Shown: positions 32,897 to 42,079 of the stretch, piece after piece
Layout of the letters: each line of letters begins with the position of its first letter
Numbering within the stretch: position 1 is the stretch's first letter
Source: CAWGMT01 sp963823675
Lineage (GTDB): Bacteria > Planctomycetota > Planctomycetia > Isosphaerales > Isosphaeraceae
NCBI GenBank assembly: GCA_963823675.1
Contig: CAWGMT010000004.1
Location: forward strand, 62,001-126,000
DNA: 64,000 bases
Reading direction: 5' to 3'
Made by a program: the position numbers and the translations under genes
The notes under the pieces: generated by a model
What the model was told of the DNA's origin: nothing
Database searches by the model: none
The model's input: the letters and a program-made list of their open reading frames with translations, nothing else

Positions 32897-34447
32897 ATGA
32901 CCGCCCCAACCCGCGTTTACCTCGTTGGTGCCGGTCCCGGTGACCCGGGGCTCCTGACGCGGCGCGGCGAGGCTGTCCTCGCGCTGGCCGATGTTGTCGT
33001 ATTCGACCACCTGGCCAGCTCTCGTCTCCTGGACCTGGCGCCACCGAATGCTCTGCGAATCTGCGCCGGAAAATCCATCGGTCATTGCAGCTTGACCCAG
33101 GACGAGATCCATCGGCTCCTGATCGAGCATGCGAGCGCGGGCCGGACCGTCGTGCGGCTCAAGGGAGGCGACCCCCTGGTTTTTGGGCGCGGGGCCGAGG
33201 AAGCACGGGCATTGGCGGCGGCGGGAATCCCGTTCGAGATCGTGCCGGGCGTGACGGCGGCCGTCGGGGTGACGGCCTATGCCGGAATCGCCGTGACGCA
33301 CCGCGAGGTGGCGTCGGCGGTCGCCTTTGTGACAGGGCACAACGACCCCGAATCCGAGGCCGGGCGTAATCAGCTCGACTGGGAGGCCCTGGCCCGCTTT
33401 CCGGGTACATTGGTCGTTTATATGGGGGTGACACACCTGGCGGGGATCTGCCGGACATTGATCGCGCTGGGCAAGCCGGCGGACGTGCCCGCCGCGATCG
33501 TCGAGAGCGGCACGCTTCCCTCCCAGCACAGCATCACGGCGACGCTGGGAACCATCGCCGAGGCCGCCCGGAAGAGCCGCATCGGCCCGCCCGCCTTGCT
33601 GATCATCGGGCCAGTTGTCACCCTGCGCGACGAGCTGGCGTGGTATGAGAAACTGCCGCTGTTCGCCCAACGGATCGTGGTCACGCGGCCTCGAGAACAG
33701 GGGCTGCCGGCGTCGGCCGGCCTCGAAGCGCTGGGAGCAGAGGTGTTGCTCGCGCCGACGGTCGAGATCGGGCCGCTCGCGAACAACCCACTGCTGGACG
33801 CCGCCATCGATCGGCTGGCTGACTACCACTGGCTCGTATTCACGTCGGCCAACGGCGTCCGCTTCTTCGTTGAGCGACTCACAGAACGTGGTCGCGACTT
33901 GCGGGCCCTTGGGCACCTGAAGCTGGCGGCGATCGGGCCGATGACCGCCCGCGCCCTCGCGCAGATCCACCTGCGGGCCAACCTGATCCCCGAGAGCTAT
34001 CGATCCGAGTCGCTGGCGGAGGTGCTGGGCCCGATCGCCCGCAACCAGAAGATTCTGCTGGCCAGGACCGATCGCGGACGGGCGATTCTCAAGGAGGAAC
34101 TGCAAAAGCTGGCTGATGTCAACCAGGTGCCGGTTTACCGCAATGCGGACGCGGAATCACTCCCGGCCGAGGTGATCGAGCGGATCCGGAATGGAACCAT
34201 CGACTGGATCACACTGACCAGCTCGGCGATTACCGCACGGCTGCACGACCTGCTTCCCGATTCGGCACGCGAGCGCGTGGGAAGGGATGTCCGGCTGGCC
34301 AGCCTGAGCCCGATCACTTCCGAAACGGCCAGGAAGCTGGGTTGGAGCGTCGCTGTCGAAGCGGCGGAATACACCTGGGAGGGCCTCGTCCGTGCGCTCG
34401 TGGAGCGAATGGCGATTGACAATCGGGACAAGCTAAACCGAGATTAA
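32897..34447 (+). CDS. cobA-hemD: Uroporphyrinogen-III C-methyltransferase / uroporphyrinogen-III synthase fusion
   Basis: One 516-residue protein joins two enzymes of tetrapyrrole synthesis. Residues about 1-250 are SUMT: VYLVGAGPGDPGLLTRRG, VVRLKGGDPLVFGRGAEE, IPFEIVPGVTAAVGV and the SAM-binding ATLGTIAEA region. It methylates uroporphyrinogen III toward precorrin-2, sirohaem or cobalamin. Residues about 265-505 are HemD: RIVVTRPREQGLPAS, WLVFTSANGVRFF, LAAIGPMTARAL, DWITLTSSAITARL and SPITSETARKLG. HemD cyclises hydroxymethylbilane. The ATG at 32897 lacks a strong ribosome site; an in-frame earlier start at 32870 is less likely. It follows tatC and ends at an inverted repeat. Confidence 0.95.
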   Translation: MTAPTRVYLVGAGPGDPGLLTRRGEAVLALADVVVFDHLASSRLLDLAPPNALRICAGKSIGHCSLTQDEIHRLLIEHASAGRTVVRLKGGDPLVFGRGAEEARALAAAGIPFEIVPGVTAAVGVTAYAGIAVTHREVASAVAFVTGHNDPESEAGRNQLDWEALARFPGTLVVYMGVTHLAGICRTLIALGKPADVPAAIVESGTLPSQHSITATLGTIAEAARKSRIGPPALLIIGPVVTLRDELAWYEKLPLFAQRIVVTRPREQGLPASAGLEALGAEVLLAPTVEIGPLANNPLLDAAIDRLADYHWLVFTSANGVRFFVERLTERGRDLRALGHLKLAAIGPMTARALAQIHLRANLIPESYRSESLAEVLGPIARNQKILLARTDRGRAILKEELQKLADVNQVPVYRNADAESLPAEVIERIRNGTIDWITLTSSAITARLHDLLPDSARERVGRDVRLASLSPITSETARKLGWSVAVEAAEYTWEGLVRALVERMAIDNRDKLNRD

Positions 34448-34537
34448 GATTAGGATTAAGATTACGAAAAAAAGAACGAGCCCAGCTACGTCGGCGTTGG
34501 AACCGCAATCCTAATTTCAATCTTAATCCTAATCTTA
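34445..34537. terminator. Perfect 19-bp inverted repeat made of AT-rich heptamers, possible bidirectional terminator
   Basis: TAAGATTAGGATTAAGATT (34445-34463) pairs exactly with 34519-34537. The element overlaps the cobA-hemD stop and faces the minus-strand hsp20 cluster, so it sits between convergent genes. The arms are near-tandem repeats of TTAATCC/TTAATCT-type units and the loop is 55 nt. The downstream TCTTTTCCC is only a weak T-tract, so a repeat element is the alternative. Confidence 0.5.
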
Positions 34538-34608
34538 CTCTTTTCCCTGAGTCGTCCTCTGCCCTCGCCAATGCGGGCCGTCCACGACTCCTGCTTCCGG
34601 CCGGCGCT

Positions 34609-34791
34609 CTAGCGGAGCTCGAGCAGCGTCTCCACCCCCTGCCAGAGCAAGAAGCCGGCCCCGGCGATGAAGAGAATGTCCATGGGGACATTCCGGTGGA
34701 AGATCCCCGCGGTCAGGTCGAGGAGGAAGATCAAGCAGACCAGCGCGGCCACTCCGATCGCTGAGTACGTGACGACCTTGTCGGTCTCCAT
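34609..34791 (-). CDS. Small two-helix membrane protein
   Basis: This 60-residue protein from an ATG at 34791 has a CGGAG site about 10 nt upstream. It contains two hydrophobic helices (YSAIGVAALVCLIFLLDLTAG and MDILFIAGAGFLLWQGVETLL) with a short charged turn, IFHRNVP. It is the last gene of the hsp20 cluster on this strand, starting 68 nt after the hsp20 stop at 34859. I know no function for it. Similar tiny two-helix proteins are frequent in planctomycetes. Confidence 0.7.
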   Translation of the reverse strand: METDKVVTYSAIGVAALVCLIFLLDLTAGIFHRNVPMDILFIAGAGFLLWQGVETLLELR

Positions 34792-34858
34792 GTCCGGGAA
34801 CTCCGCTGATTGTGATAAAAGAATCTGACCAATTCAATTTACCACAAAGTCGGGCGAA

Positions 34859-35338
34859 TCACGTCGGGCGAATCGGGATCGTCCGCGGCTTGGCGGCGCT
34901 TCGCTTGGGAAGCCGGATCAGCAAGACGCCGTTGCTGGCCTCGGCCTGGGCCTTGTCGAAATCGACATCCGGCACCGAAAGCTGGCGGTGGAACGCGCCG
35001 AAGCGTCGTTCCCGAAGATGCGGCGCCGATTCCGGCAACGCCGCCGGCTCCTTCGATCCTCTCACGCTCAGCACGTTGCCGGTAACGGCCAGGTCGATGG
35101 ACGCCGGATCAACACCCGGTACCTCGACGACGACGATCATCTCCTCGTTGGTTTCATAAACGTCGACCGCGGGGCTCCACGCCTGCGGATCGATGTCGGT
35201 GGGTGGGGGCTCGGCGGCACCATACCTGGCCGGCTGGAGGTAGTCCTCCAGCAGACGGTTCAATTCGTTCTGCAAGATATGGAGCGGACTGCCAGCTCCA
35301 CGCCGCCATTCACTGGACCGGGGCATGATGGGCTCCAA
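34859..35338 (-). CDS. Small heat shock protein Hsp20, copy 3
   Basis: This 159-residue protein is an ATP-independent chaperone of the alpha-crystallin family. The N-terminal arm HILQNELNRLLEDYL is typical of class A bacterial sHSPs. The alpha-crystallin domain runs from PAVDVYETNEEMIVVVEVPG to NGVLLIRLPKR and includes VDPASIDLAVTGNVLSVRG. The C-terminal anchor is RTIPIRP, an IxI/V motif that docks neighbouring dimers. It is the third and most downstream of three tandem hsp20 genes, 33 nt after the previous stop. Confidence 0.92.
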   Translation of the reverse strand: MEPIMPRSSEWRRGAGSPLHILQNELNRLLEDYLQPARYGAAEPPPTDIDPQAWSPAVDVYETNEEMIVVVEVPGVDPASIDLAVTGNVLSVRGSKEPAALPESAPHLRERRFGAFHRQLSVPDVDFDKAQAEASNGVLLIRLPKRSAAKPRTIPIRPT

Positions 35339-35371
35339 TTCTGTCCATGGGACCAGAGTGTATGATGTTCC

Positions 35372-35800
35372 CTACGACCTGATCTCGATCCGGCGCGTCC
35401 GGGCTCGCTCGGCCTTGGGCAAGAAGAGCGTGAGGACGCCGTTCTTGAGCTCGGCCGCGATCCGCTCGCGGTCAACCTCGTCGCTCAAGATAAACGACCG
35501 GCGATAATCCCCGAGGCGATATTCCTCGTGCAGCAGTCGCGCACCCTCCGGCGCGGGCGAATCGACCTTGGCATAAAGGCTAAGGACATTATCTTCCAAC
35601 TGGATATGGAGACTCTGCTCGTTCGCACCGGGCAGATCGGCCTCGAGCTTCAATCCGTCGGGCGCCTCGTGAATGTCGATGGGAGGAATGTAGGCCTCGG
35701 CTTGTTCGGCCTGCTCTGGCGCCGTCTCGCCGATGACCGGCTCCTCTCGCTGGGACCCCACTTTGACATGGATCGTTGGGTTCTGAACGCTCATCGTCAT
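35372..35800 (-). CDS. Small heat shock protein Hsp20, copy 2
   Basis: This protein has 142 residues from ATG 35800, or 140 from the ATG at 35794; GGGAG upstream is 4 or 10 nt away, so either start is possible. The N-terminal arm is long and acidic (EEPVIGETAPEQAEQAEAY). The alpha-crystallin domain is PPIDIHEAPDGLKLEADLPG to NGVLTLFLPK, with GDYRRSFILSDEVDRERIAA. The C-terminal anchor is RRIEIRS. It is more diverged from the other two copies and may form different oligomers. It lies between the other two hsp20 genes in one probable operon. Confidence 0.92.
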   Translation of the reverse strand: MTMSVQNPTIHVKVGSQREEPVIGETAPEQAEQAEAYIPPIDIHEAPDGLKLEADLPGANEQSLHIQLEDNVLSLYAKVDSPAPEGARLLHEEYRLGDYRRSFILSDEVDRERIAAELKNGVLTLFLPKAERARTRRIEIRS

Positions 35801-35860
35801 CTGTCTCCCGCGGGTAGTCGGTTTTGAATCGGTGCAGCCTTCTTCTGGGACGCCACGCAT

Positions 35861-36304
35861 TCACTCGATGCCGGCCCCTTTGACCGGGATGTGCCTCGGC
35901 TTGGCACTTTCGGCCTTGGGCACGCTGACCGTGAGGATTCCGTTGGCGAACGACGCTGCGACCTGCAAGTTATCCACTCGGTCCGGCAACGTGATCGTCC
36001 GTGCCCACCGCCCCATCGGTCGCTCCTGGCGCCGATAACTGTCGTCCGTCACGCTCTCGGGCCGCTTGCGGTCGCCGCGCATCGTCAAGGTCTCGCCGGT
36101 AATGCTCAGATCAATGTCGGCAGGCGTGATCCCCGGCAACTGGGCCGTGAGCACGTAACTATCCCCCGCGTCGTACAGGTTCAGCGGCGGGTAACGGTAC
36201 GCCGGCCGAACCGATTGAAACGGATCGATCGATTCAAAAAGGCGCCCCATCTCACGCTGCAACTCGCGAAATGGGTCCCAGCGTCGCCAATGCAGCCCGT
36301 TCAT
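35861..36304 (-). CDS. Small heat shock protein Hsp20, copy 1
   Basis: This 147-residue protein is the first of three tandem sHSP genes, with a strong AGGGAGG ribosome site 5 nt before the ATG at 36304. The arm WDPFRELQREMGRLFES is typical of class A sHSPs. The alpha-crystallin domain extends from PPLNLYDAGDSYVLTAQLPG to ANGILTVSVPKAE, with DRVDNLQVAASF. The C-terminal anchor is RHIPVKG. A heat-shock-type promoter candidate lies just upstream at 36328-36357, so the cluster is probably induced by heat or protein stress. Confidence 0.93.
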   Translation of the reverse strand: MNGLHWRRWDPFRELQREMGRLFESIDPFQSVRPAYRYPPLNLYDAGDSYVLTAQLPGITPADIDLSITGETLTMRGDRKRPESVTDDSYRRQERPMGRWARTITLPDRVDNLQVAASFANGILTVSVPKAESAKPRHIPVKGAGIE

Positions 36305-36327
36305 CGAACCTCCCTTAGAGGTCTATC

Positions 36328-36357
36328 ACATCGGGGTTCGTTTCTCTGTTCTCCAAG
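36328..36357 (-). promoter_or_regulatory. Sigma-32-like promoter of the hsp20 cluster
   Basis: On the minus strand CTTGGAG (36351-36357) and CCCCGATGT (36328-36336) are separated by 14 nt, close to the E. coli sigma-32 pattern CTTGAAA-N13-15-CCCCATnT. The predicted start is about 20 nt before the first hsp20 ATG. No CIRCE palindrome is visible. That this organism uses sigma-32 here is inferred from the sequence match only. Confidence 0.5.
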
Positions 36358-36638
36358 AGCAACCGCAGTTTATCCATTAGCAGAGCGTGTGCCAATTTGA
36401 CGCATTCCGGGCGATCACACGTTGAACCAGTTTTGCAAGGTCAATTCTGATATGGTCTTGCGTCGATCGGACGCTGAGGGCTTCGTTTGTCCCGGACCGG
36501 TTGCTTTCTGGCGTCTGATGTCAAATTGGCATGAACGCACAGAGACCCCTGCCAAGCCCCGCTCAAACTGCCGATATGGCAGAGTCGGTGGAATGCGATC
36601 GGCGACGGTGCGGGCGCCTGACAGGACGGCAACATGCT

Positions 36639-38211
36639 TCACCACTGCACCACGAGATTGCGGAAGTGAACGGAGTGTTTCGGACCGGGTTCGATGGTGA
36701 GAGATTCGGTGGTGAGTTCCGGTTTCATCGTGACGGGCAGTGCCTGAGCATCGACCCAGAGGTGCAGGTCCTGGCCGTCCCGTACCAGGTGCACCTGGTG
36801 CCACGATTCGCGGTCCCCGGGTTCCGATTGGACGCGGGTCGTCCCGGAGTCGGCCCAGCGAGGCGAGCCGAGCAGGTGCCCTGCGATCCGGATGTGAGCA
36901 AGGTCGGAGCGCGTTGCGAGAACCTCGACCTTCACGTCGAAACTTGCCGGCAGGATGACCGGCATCACATACGCCAAGGCGCGCTGGGCTGGTGGAAATA
37001 CATGGGAATCGGCGACGAAATCCGCGACGCGGAAGGGTTGGTGCTTGACCGCTCGTACGGCCGATCGCAGCTCAATGGCGTCGGCAACGGGCCAGCGAAT
37101 ACAGACGCTGGCCGCGACCAGCCACAAGGCGATCACGGTCAGGCGCAGGCCCCACGACCACAATCGCGGCGCGCGAGTCTCGATGCGATGCGGGCAGTGC
37201 AAGAGCATGAGGAGGCGTTGGAAGAGCGGCGATCGCATTTCCGCGCTCGACGTGTCTGATCGGATGGACACCGCTGCGCGGGGGCGAGCACTCGGCCGAG
37301 ACCCGGCCCGCCTCGCAGCGAGCAAGAGCAGGGAAGCCGCGTAGCCGGAAGCGCTTCCAAACCGGCTCGCCGCGAAACGGTCCGCCAGAAACTCTTGATC
37401 TATCCGGAGTTGTGATCTCAACCACCAGACCTGCGGTAGAAGGAACCAGGCCGTCTGCGCCAGGTTGGCGATGGCGCCGTGCCAGTGATCGTGCCGCTCG
37501 ACGTGAGCCATTTCGTGCAGCAGGCTCAGCCTCAGTTGCTCCAGATCGCTCACGTCCGCATCGTAAGACGCTGGGATCAGGATTGTCGGCTGAAACAGTC
37601 CCACGACAGCCGGGCGCAGAATGCGAGCCGAAACCCGGAGGTCCGTCCTGGTCAGAATCTGGGAACCGCCCGCTTGAAGCCGTTCATAAAGTGCCCGGAT
37701 CTGGGAGTTGGGCTGTGCAGACTTACGGACCAGCCAGTGCACGCCCCACAAGCCAAGGATCAGCCAGGCAAACCCGGCTCCCACGCCGGCCAGGTCGAGC
37801 AATGTCAGACCCCGAACCAGCCAGTTGCCGATTCGGCAAGCGTGGAGGTCCTCGATGATCGGCCACGGACGTGGCAGTCCGGCCGCACCGCGCTGAAGCA
37901 GATCGCCCCCAGTCGGCGGGGCAACCTGACTCAGGGAAGCGGAGAGGATCTTGGACCGCGTCAGAACCTGGACCAAATCAAGGCGGGGCAACGGCGCAAC
38001 CGCGATGAGCGGCAACATCGCCAGCGATGCGCAGAGCGCAGAATCGCGCGATGAAAAGCCGGCGGGCCGGCTGGCGGCAGACCAGCATCGCCAGGATCAT
38101 CAGGCTGAGAAATACCGCTGTCGAGAGCGTGGCGTCGAAGAGAACCAGACCGAGGCGATCGATCAAGACCCACATGCCGAAGGCCTCGACGAGAAACGGG
38201 GCGAGAACCAA
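36639..38211 (-). CDS. BlaR1/MecR1-type M56 metallopeptidase sensor with extra C-terminal beta domain (frameshift near 38040)
   Basis: This is a membrane zinc protease that usually senses a signal and inactivates the partner BlaI-type repressor. The restored protein has 523 residues, starting at a TTG at 38211. N-terminal helices (LSTAVFLSLMILAMLVC) are in a different frame from the rest; one extra base near 38040 reconnects them to LAMLPLIAVAPLPRLDL. The protease core is RPAVVGLFQPTILIPASY, LLHEMAHVERHDHWHG with the HExxH zinc site, and DQEFLADRFA with the third ligand. After a last helix (LRLTVIALWLVAASVCI) a C-terminal region of about 110 residues (FDVKVEVLATRS, WHQVHLVRDGQDLHLWVD, SLTIEPGPKHSVHFRNLVV) looks like a DUF1080/LamG-like beta-sandwich. 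It lies 189 nt after blaI on the same strand. Confidence 0.85.
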
Positions 38212-38399
38212 CTCGCCGAGTCGTGATCACACAGGAGGCGCGGAAGCCTGCCGAAACGCACGCGCGAAGCCAGAACTCATCGACGACGCCGCCCGGACCA
38301 TCCTCGCGGACGCCCCTGGCGAGGCCGATCATTTCGCTTCGCTCATACCCGCAGTCTCCCCAATACCACTTTGCGCCTCCCGGGATCACGTTGCAATTC

Positions 38400-38816
38400 C
38401 TAATTCTCTTCCGGACCGAAATCTTCGCCGGCGCCGGGGCTGACGAAGCCGTGTTGCTGGGCTTCGTCGATCATGGCGCGAAGCCGGTCCAACTCCTCCG
38501 GAGTTGGTGACTTCGAGCCCAGCAAGGCCACCATGACCCGGTCGAGTGCGCCGTCAAAAACCCGGTCCACAAATCGCCTGGTCAACTCACGAATCGTCCG
38601 GTCGGACGATTTCTTGGGCGTGTACACAAAGGTACGCCCCTCGACGACATGACGCACCAAGCCCTTCTTGTCTTCCATGATATTCAGGAGTGTCTGAACG
38701 GTGCTGTACGCCACTTGACTGCCTGTCCGGTTCAGGTCCTCTTGAACCTCTCGCACACTTGCCCGGCCGCGCGCCCAGAGAATCTTCAAGATCTCCAGCT
38801 CGCGATCGGTCACCAT
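38400..38816 (-). CDS. blaI: BlaI/MecI/CopY family transcriptional repressor
   Basis: This winged-helix repressor has 138 residues from ATG 38816, chosen because MVTDRELEILKILWARG begins where the family normally does. An earlier TTG at 38852 would add 12 residues. Helix-turn-helix and wing residues are ASVREVQEDLNRTGSQVAYSTVQTLLNIMEDKKGLVRHV, followed by the dimer domain (TIRELTRRFVDRVFDGALDRVMVALL) and a charged tail. In the characterised system the M56 partner cleaves it to relieve repression. The partner gene lies immediately downstream. I see no convincing TACAnnTGTA operator in the spacer to cimA (38817-39134). Confidence 0.9.
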   Translation of the reverse strand: MVTDRELEILKILWARGRASVREVQEDLNRTGSQVAYSTVQTLLNIMEDKKGLVRHVVEGRTFVYTPKKSSDRTIRELTRRFVDRVFDGALDRVMVALLGSKSPTPEELDRLRAMIDEAQQHGFVSPGAGEDFGPEEN

Positions 38817-39134
38817 CTGAGTCTTACGCACGATCCCCTCCGTCAATGACAAGAAAAACGAGAATAATCATGCACGTAACTTAACGCCCGACATTGCGCT
38901 ACGCAACCCGAACTAACTCGGAATCATCAGCCTCGTTTGGCTGTGCACCAATCGTCGGCGTGAGGAATACATTTTCAAACTAGGCAAGTTGCACCAACTT
39001 GATGCCATGCCATCCGGCGACCGTCGGCCACCGGCGAGGCAATCCGCTATCCGGCTGTCGCCACTCCCGGTCAACTGGTTAGAATACGTGCGATGCCCAT
39101 TTTTCGCTCCAGGCTCTACGCCAGGGCCGTGACG

Positions 39135-40759
39135 ATGGCGACGCTCATGACGCGAATCTCGATCTATGACACCACCCTGCGCGATGGCAGCCAGGGCGAA
39201 GGCGTTAATTTCTCGCTTCAGGATAAGCTGCTGATCACCCGCCGCCTGGACGCCGCCGGCTTCGACTACATCGAGGGGGGCTATCCGCTCTCGAACCCCA
39301 AGGACGCGGCCTACTTCGGTGCGGTGCGCGACATCGAGCTGAAGCACGCCAGAGTCGCCGCCTTCGGCATGACCCGGCGGCGCGACGTGGCGGCCGATGA
39401 CGATCACGGAATGAAGGCACTGGTCGCCGCGGGCACTGCCGTCGATCACGATCGTGGGCAAGAGCTGGGACCTGCACGTTCAGGACGTGCTGGGCGCCTC
39501 GCTCGAAGAAAACCTGAGGATGATCGCCGACTCGGTCGGCTTCTGCGCCGCCTGCGCCGCCGAGGTGATCTATGACGCCGAGCATTTCTTTGACGGCTAC
39601 AAGCGCAATCCAGACTATGCCTTGAGGACGCTTCAGGCGGCCGCCGCCGCCGGAGCGGCCTGGATTGTCCTGTGCGACACCAACGGCGGTTCCTTACCCG
39701 AGGAGATCGCCGCAGCCGTCTCGATCGTCGGCCGCGAGATCCACGTCCCCCTCGGCATCCATACGCACAACGACGGCGACCTGGCCGTCGCCAATGCCTT
39801 GACCGCCGTGCAGCACGGCGCGCGTCAGGTCCAGGGGACAGTCAACGGTCTCGGCGAGCGCTGCGGAAACGTCGACCTCTGTAGCGTACTCGGCAACCTG
39901 GCGCTCAAGTATCCCGGGTTCGAGGTCCTGTCGCCGGGCAAGCTCGAGCACCTGACCGAGCTATCGCGCTATGTCTATGAGACGGCCAACATGAACTTCC
40001 GGCCCAATCAACCTTTTGTCGGCGCCAGCGCTTTCGCGCACAAAGGCGGAATGCACGTTCACGGCGTCCGCAAGAACGCGACGACTTACGAGCACGTCAT
40101 CCCGGCGGCCGTCGGCAACGAGCGCCGGGTCTTGATCAGCGAGCTTTCCGGCAAGTCGAGCGTCGCCCTCAAGCTGAAGGAGTATGGCCTGGAACAGGAT
40201 GGCAGCTTCCATGCCCTGGTGCTCGATCGGGTCCAGGAGCTGGAGAACGAGGGCTATCAATTCGAGGCGAGCGACGGTTCGTTCGTCCTCCTGGTCGAGC
40301 GCCTGGCCAAGCGCCATCGGGCCTGGTTCGAGCCGCTGGGCTATCATGTGAGCGTCAACGGTACGCTCGGCCTGGCGCCTTCGACCTCGACCGAGGCCAC
40401 GATCAAGCTTCGCGGTCGGCGACCGACTCGAGCATACGGTCAGCGAGGGAGACGGCCCGGTCAACGCACTCGACGGCGCCCTGCGGAAGGCACTCGAGGG
40501 CCATTTTCCGCGTCTCAAGGAAATGCATCTGGTCGATTACAAAGTACGCGTCATCAACGCGCGCGCCGGGACGGCGGCACGCGTCCGGGTCGTGATCGAG
40601 AGCAAGGACCGCGACGATGTCTGGGGAACCGTCGGCGTTTCGGAAAATGTCATCGAGGCGAGCTGGCTGGCTCTGGTCGACTCATTCGAATACAAACTGG
40701 CCCTGGACTCGGGAGCCGTACGTCTCGCTCGGTCAGTGATGGCTGAGTCGCCGGCCTGA
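39135..40759 (+). CDS. cimA: Citramalate synthase (two frameshifts)
   Basis: CimA condenses pyruvate and acetyl-CoA to (R)-citramalate for isoleucine synthesis. The start at 39135 (MATLMTRISIYDTTLRDG) carries the catalytic RDG region. Other marks are FDYIEGGYPLSNPKD, WIVLCDTNGGSLPEEIA, GIHTHNDGDLAVANAL with the HxH metal site and GTVNGLGERCGNVDL, then the LeuA-type regulatory domain (VRVINARAGTAARVRVVI, WGTVGVSENVIEASWLALVDS). The gene is broken twice, by one extra G near 39432 (after VAAGT) and one near 40410 (after ATIKLR). Removing both gives 541 residues, the family norm. Length, motifs and ending fit CimA better than 2-isopropylmalate synthase. Confidence 0.9.
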
Positions 40760-40834
40760 TTCGGGCGAAACCCGGCCGCTGCGCACCCATCGTAGATTGG
40801 CTCGAAATCACCCTCAAACGAGGAAAAGACACCC

Positions 40835-41335
40835 ATGTCCCAACCCGTCACGGAATCCCGCCTGGCTGGCATCGTCACCGCCGAGTTCACGAGCTACTTT
40901 CGCCACCTGGGCCAGCGCGTGGAGAAAGCCGCGACCGCGGTCACCGAAGAGCAGCTCTGGACCAGGCCGTTTCCCTTCGGCAACAGCATCGGCCACCTCC
41001 TCCTGCACTTGACGGGCAACCTGAACCATTACATCGGCGCCTTGATCGCGGGTTCGGGCTACATCCGCCAGCGCGAGCACGAATTCACCGACGAAGTGCA
41101 TCACCCTCGCGAATTGCTATTAGCGCGATTTCACGAGGCGGTCAACATGGTCGTGCGGACGCTCGCAGCGCAGGACGACGCGTCGTTCTCGATGCCAGTC
41201 GAGTCGCAGCATCCGATCCAGACCCGCCTGGGCCTGTTCCTGGTGTGCGCCGCCCACCTGAACAACCACATCGGCCAGATGAGCTACCTGGTGCAGGCGC
41301 TCAAGGCGAGCGCGAAAGAACCGCCGGTGTGGTAA
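40835..41335 (+). CDS. DinB/DUF1572-like family protein
   Basis: This 166-residue four-helix protein has the DinB-like metal site pattern. It shows FGNSIGHLLLHLTGNLNHYI with histidines in the second helix, and FLVCAAHLNNHIGQMSYL with the HxxxHxxQ pattern in the last. Members include bacillithiol or other thiol S-transferases and maleylpyruvate isomerase-like enzymes, but substrate cannot be told from this sequence. The spacing of 9 nt to the next gene suggests co-transcription. A GAGGAAAAG ribosome site precedes the ATG. Confidence 0.82.
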   Translation: MSQPVTESRLAGIVTAEFTSYFRHLGQRVEKAATAVTEEQLWTRPFPFGNSIGHLLLHLTGNLNHYIGALIAGSGYIRQREHEFTDEVHHPRELLLARFHEAVNMVVRTLAAQDDASFSMPVESQHPIQTRLGLFLVCAAHLNNHIGQMSYLVQALKASAKEPPVW

Positions 41336-41344
41336 GGTCGCCCT

Positions 41345-41767
41345 ATGCACGAGAACCCCTATCGACCTCCCGCAGCCCCGCTGACGGAAACCGCCTCGCG
41401 GCCGGATGAATTTCGAAAGCGTTTCCGCTTCCGTCTGATACCGGCGACGCTCTGCTTCGTCTTCGGTGGATCTATGGCATTCGTCTTCGTGGCGCAAGTC
41501 GGGTTGATTGCCTGGGTTGTCGCTCGTGTCGGACTTGCCCGAATCAACCTCGGGCTGGTCCTGCTCGCCCTGGCGGAGCTGAGCACTTTCAGCGCCCTGC
41601 TCTTCTACTCGGGATGGCTCTGCCTTCGACGCAAGTGGCTGTGGGCAGCTACGTCGATCGCATTGGCCTGGGGAGTCGGGTTTGGGCTAGACCGGACGAT
41701 CGGAAGTGGAAGGCGCGGAGGTGGGCCGACCCAAACATTCCTCCACCGGATCGTGAGGCCGAATTGA
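41345..41767 (+). CDS. Small membrane protein with NPYRPP N-terminus
   Basis: This 140-residue protein begins MHENPYRPPAAPLTET, an opening seen in many planctomycete membrane proteins of unknown function. Three hydrophobic segments follow: LIPATLCFVFGGSMAFVFVAQVGLI, LGLVLLALAELSTFSALLFYSGWL and WAATSIALAWGVGFGL. The cytoplasmic N-terminus is proline-rich and the tail basic. No catalytic motif is seen. It starts 9 nt after the DinB-like gene and its tail ends near a palindrome. Confidence 0.62.
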   Translation: MHENPYRPPAAPLTETASRPDEFRKRFRFRLIPATLCFVFGGSMAFVFVAQVGLIAWVVARVGLARINLGLVLLALAELSTFSALLFYSGWLCLRRKWLWAATSIALAWGVGFGLDRTIGSGRRGGGPTQTFLHRIVRPN

Positions 41768-41810
41768 TCGTGTAGCTCGCCGGCGCCCACAGGCAAGCAT
41801 CGTTTAACGC

Positions 41811-41871
41811 GGAGCCAACGGCGACGCTGTCCGTTTGATTTGAAGCAGATAACGCCGTCGCCGTTGGCTCC
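41811..41871. repeat. Palindromic intergenic element
   Basis: GGAGCCAACGGCGACG (41811-41826) is complementary to 41856-41871 with a 29-nt loop, and the pairing continues imperfectly outward (GTTTAACGC/GGGTTAAC). It lies downstream of the NPYRPP gene in the 312-nt spacer before valS. It looks like a REP-type element of planctomycete intergenic DNA. A weak-tract terminator is the alternative. Confidence 0.6.
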
Positions 41872-42079
41872 GGGTTAACCACCGCGTTGGCTGCGGCCTA
41901 GCCGCGCCGTGTTCTCTGTGCCGGGTCAATCAAGCCGGGTCGAACTCGCTTCGTGCGAACTTCTGGTCGAAGTTCGGCCTCCGTTGTAGGATGGGTCGCA
42001 CGTCACGCGGCCGCCGGATGAGTCGCAATGGGTGCGACCCGTTCCTGAATGATGGCGACCCCCAGAAAGTCTCGATGGC

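Noticed and set aside
38853..38930. BlaI operator upstream of blaI
   Set aside because: TTACGTGCATGATTAT has no clear dyad of the TACAnnTGTA type, so I did not annotate it.
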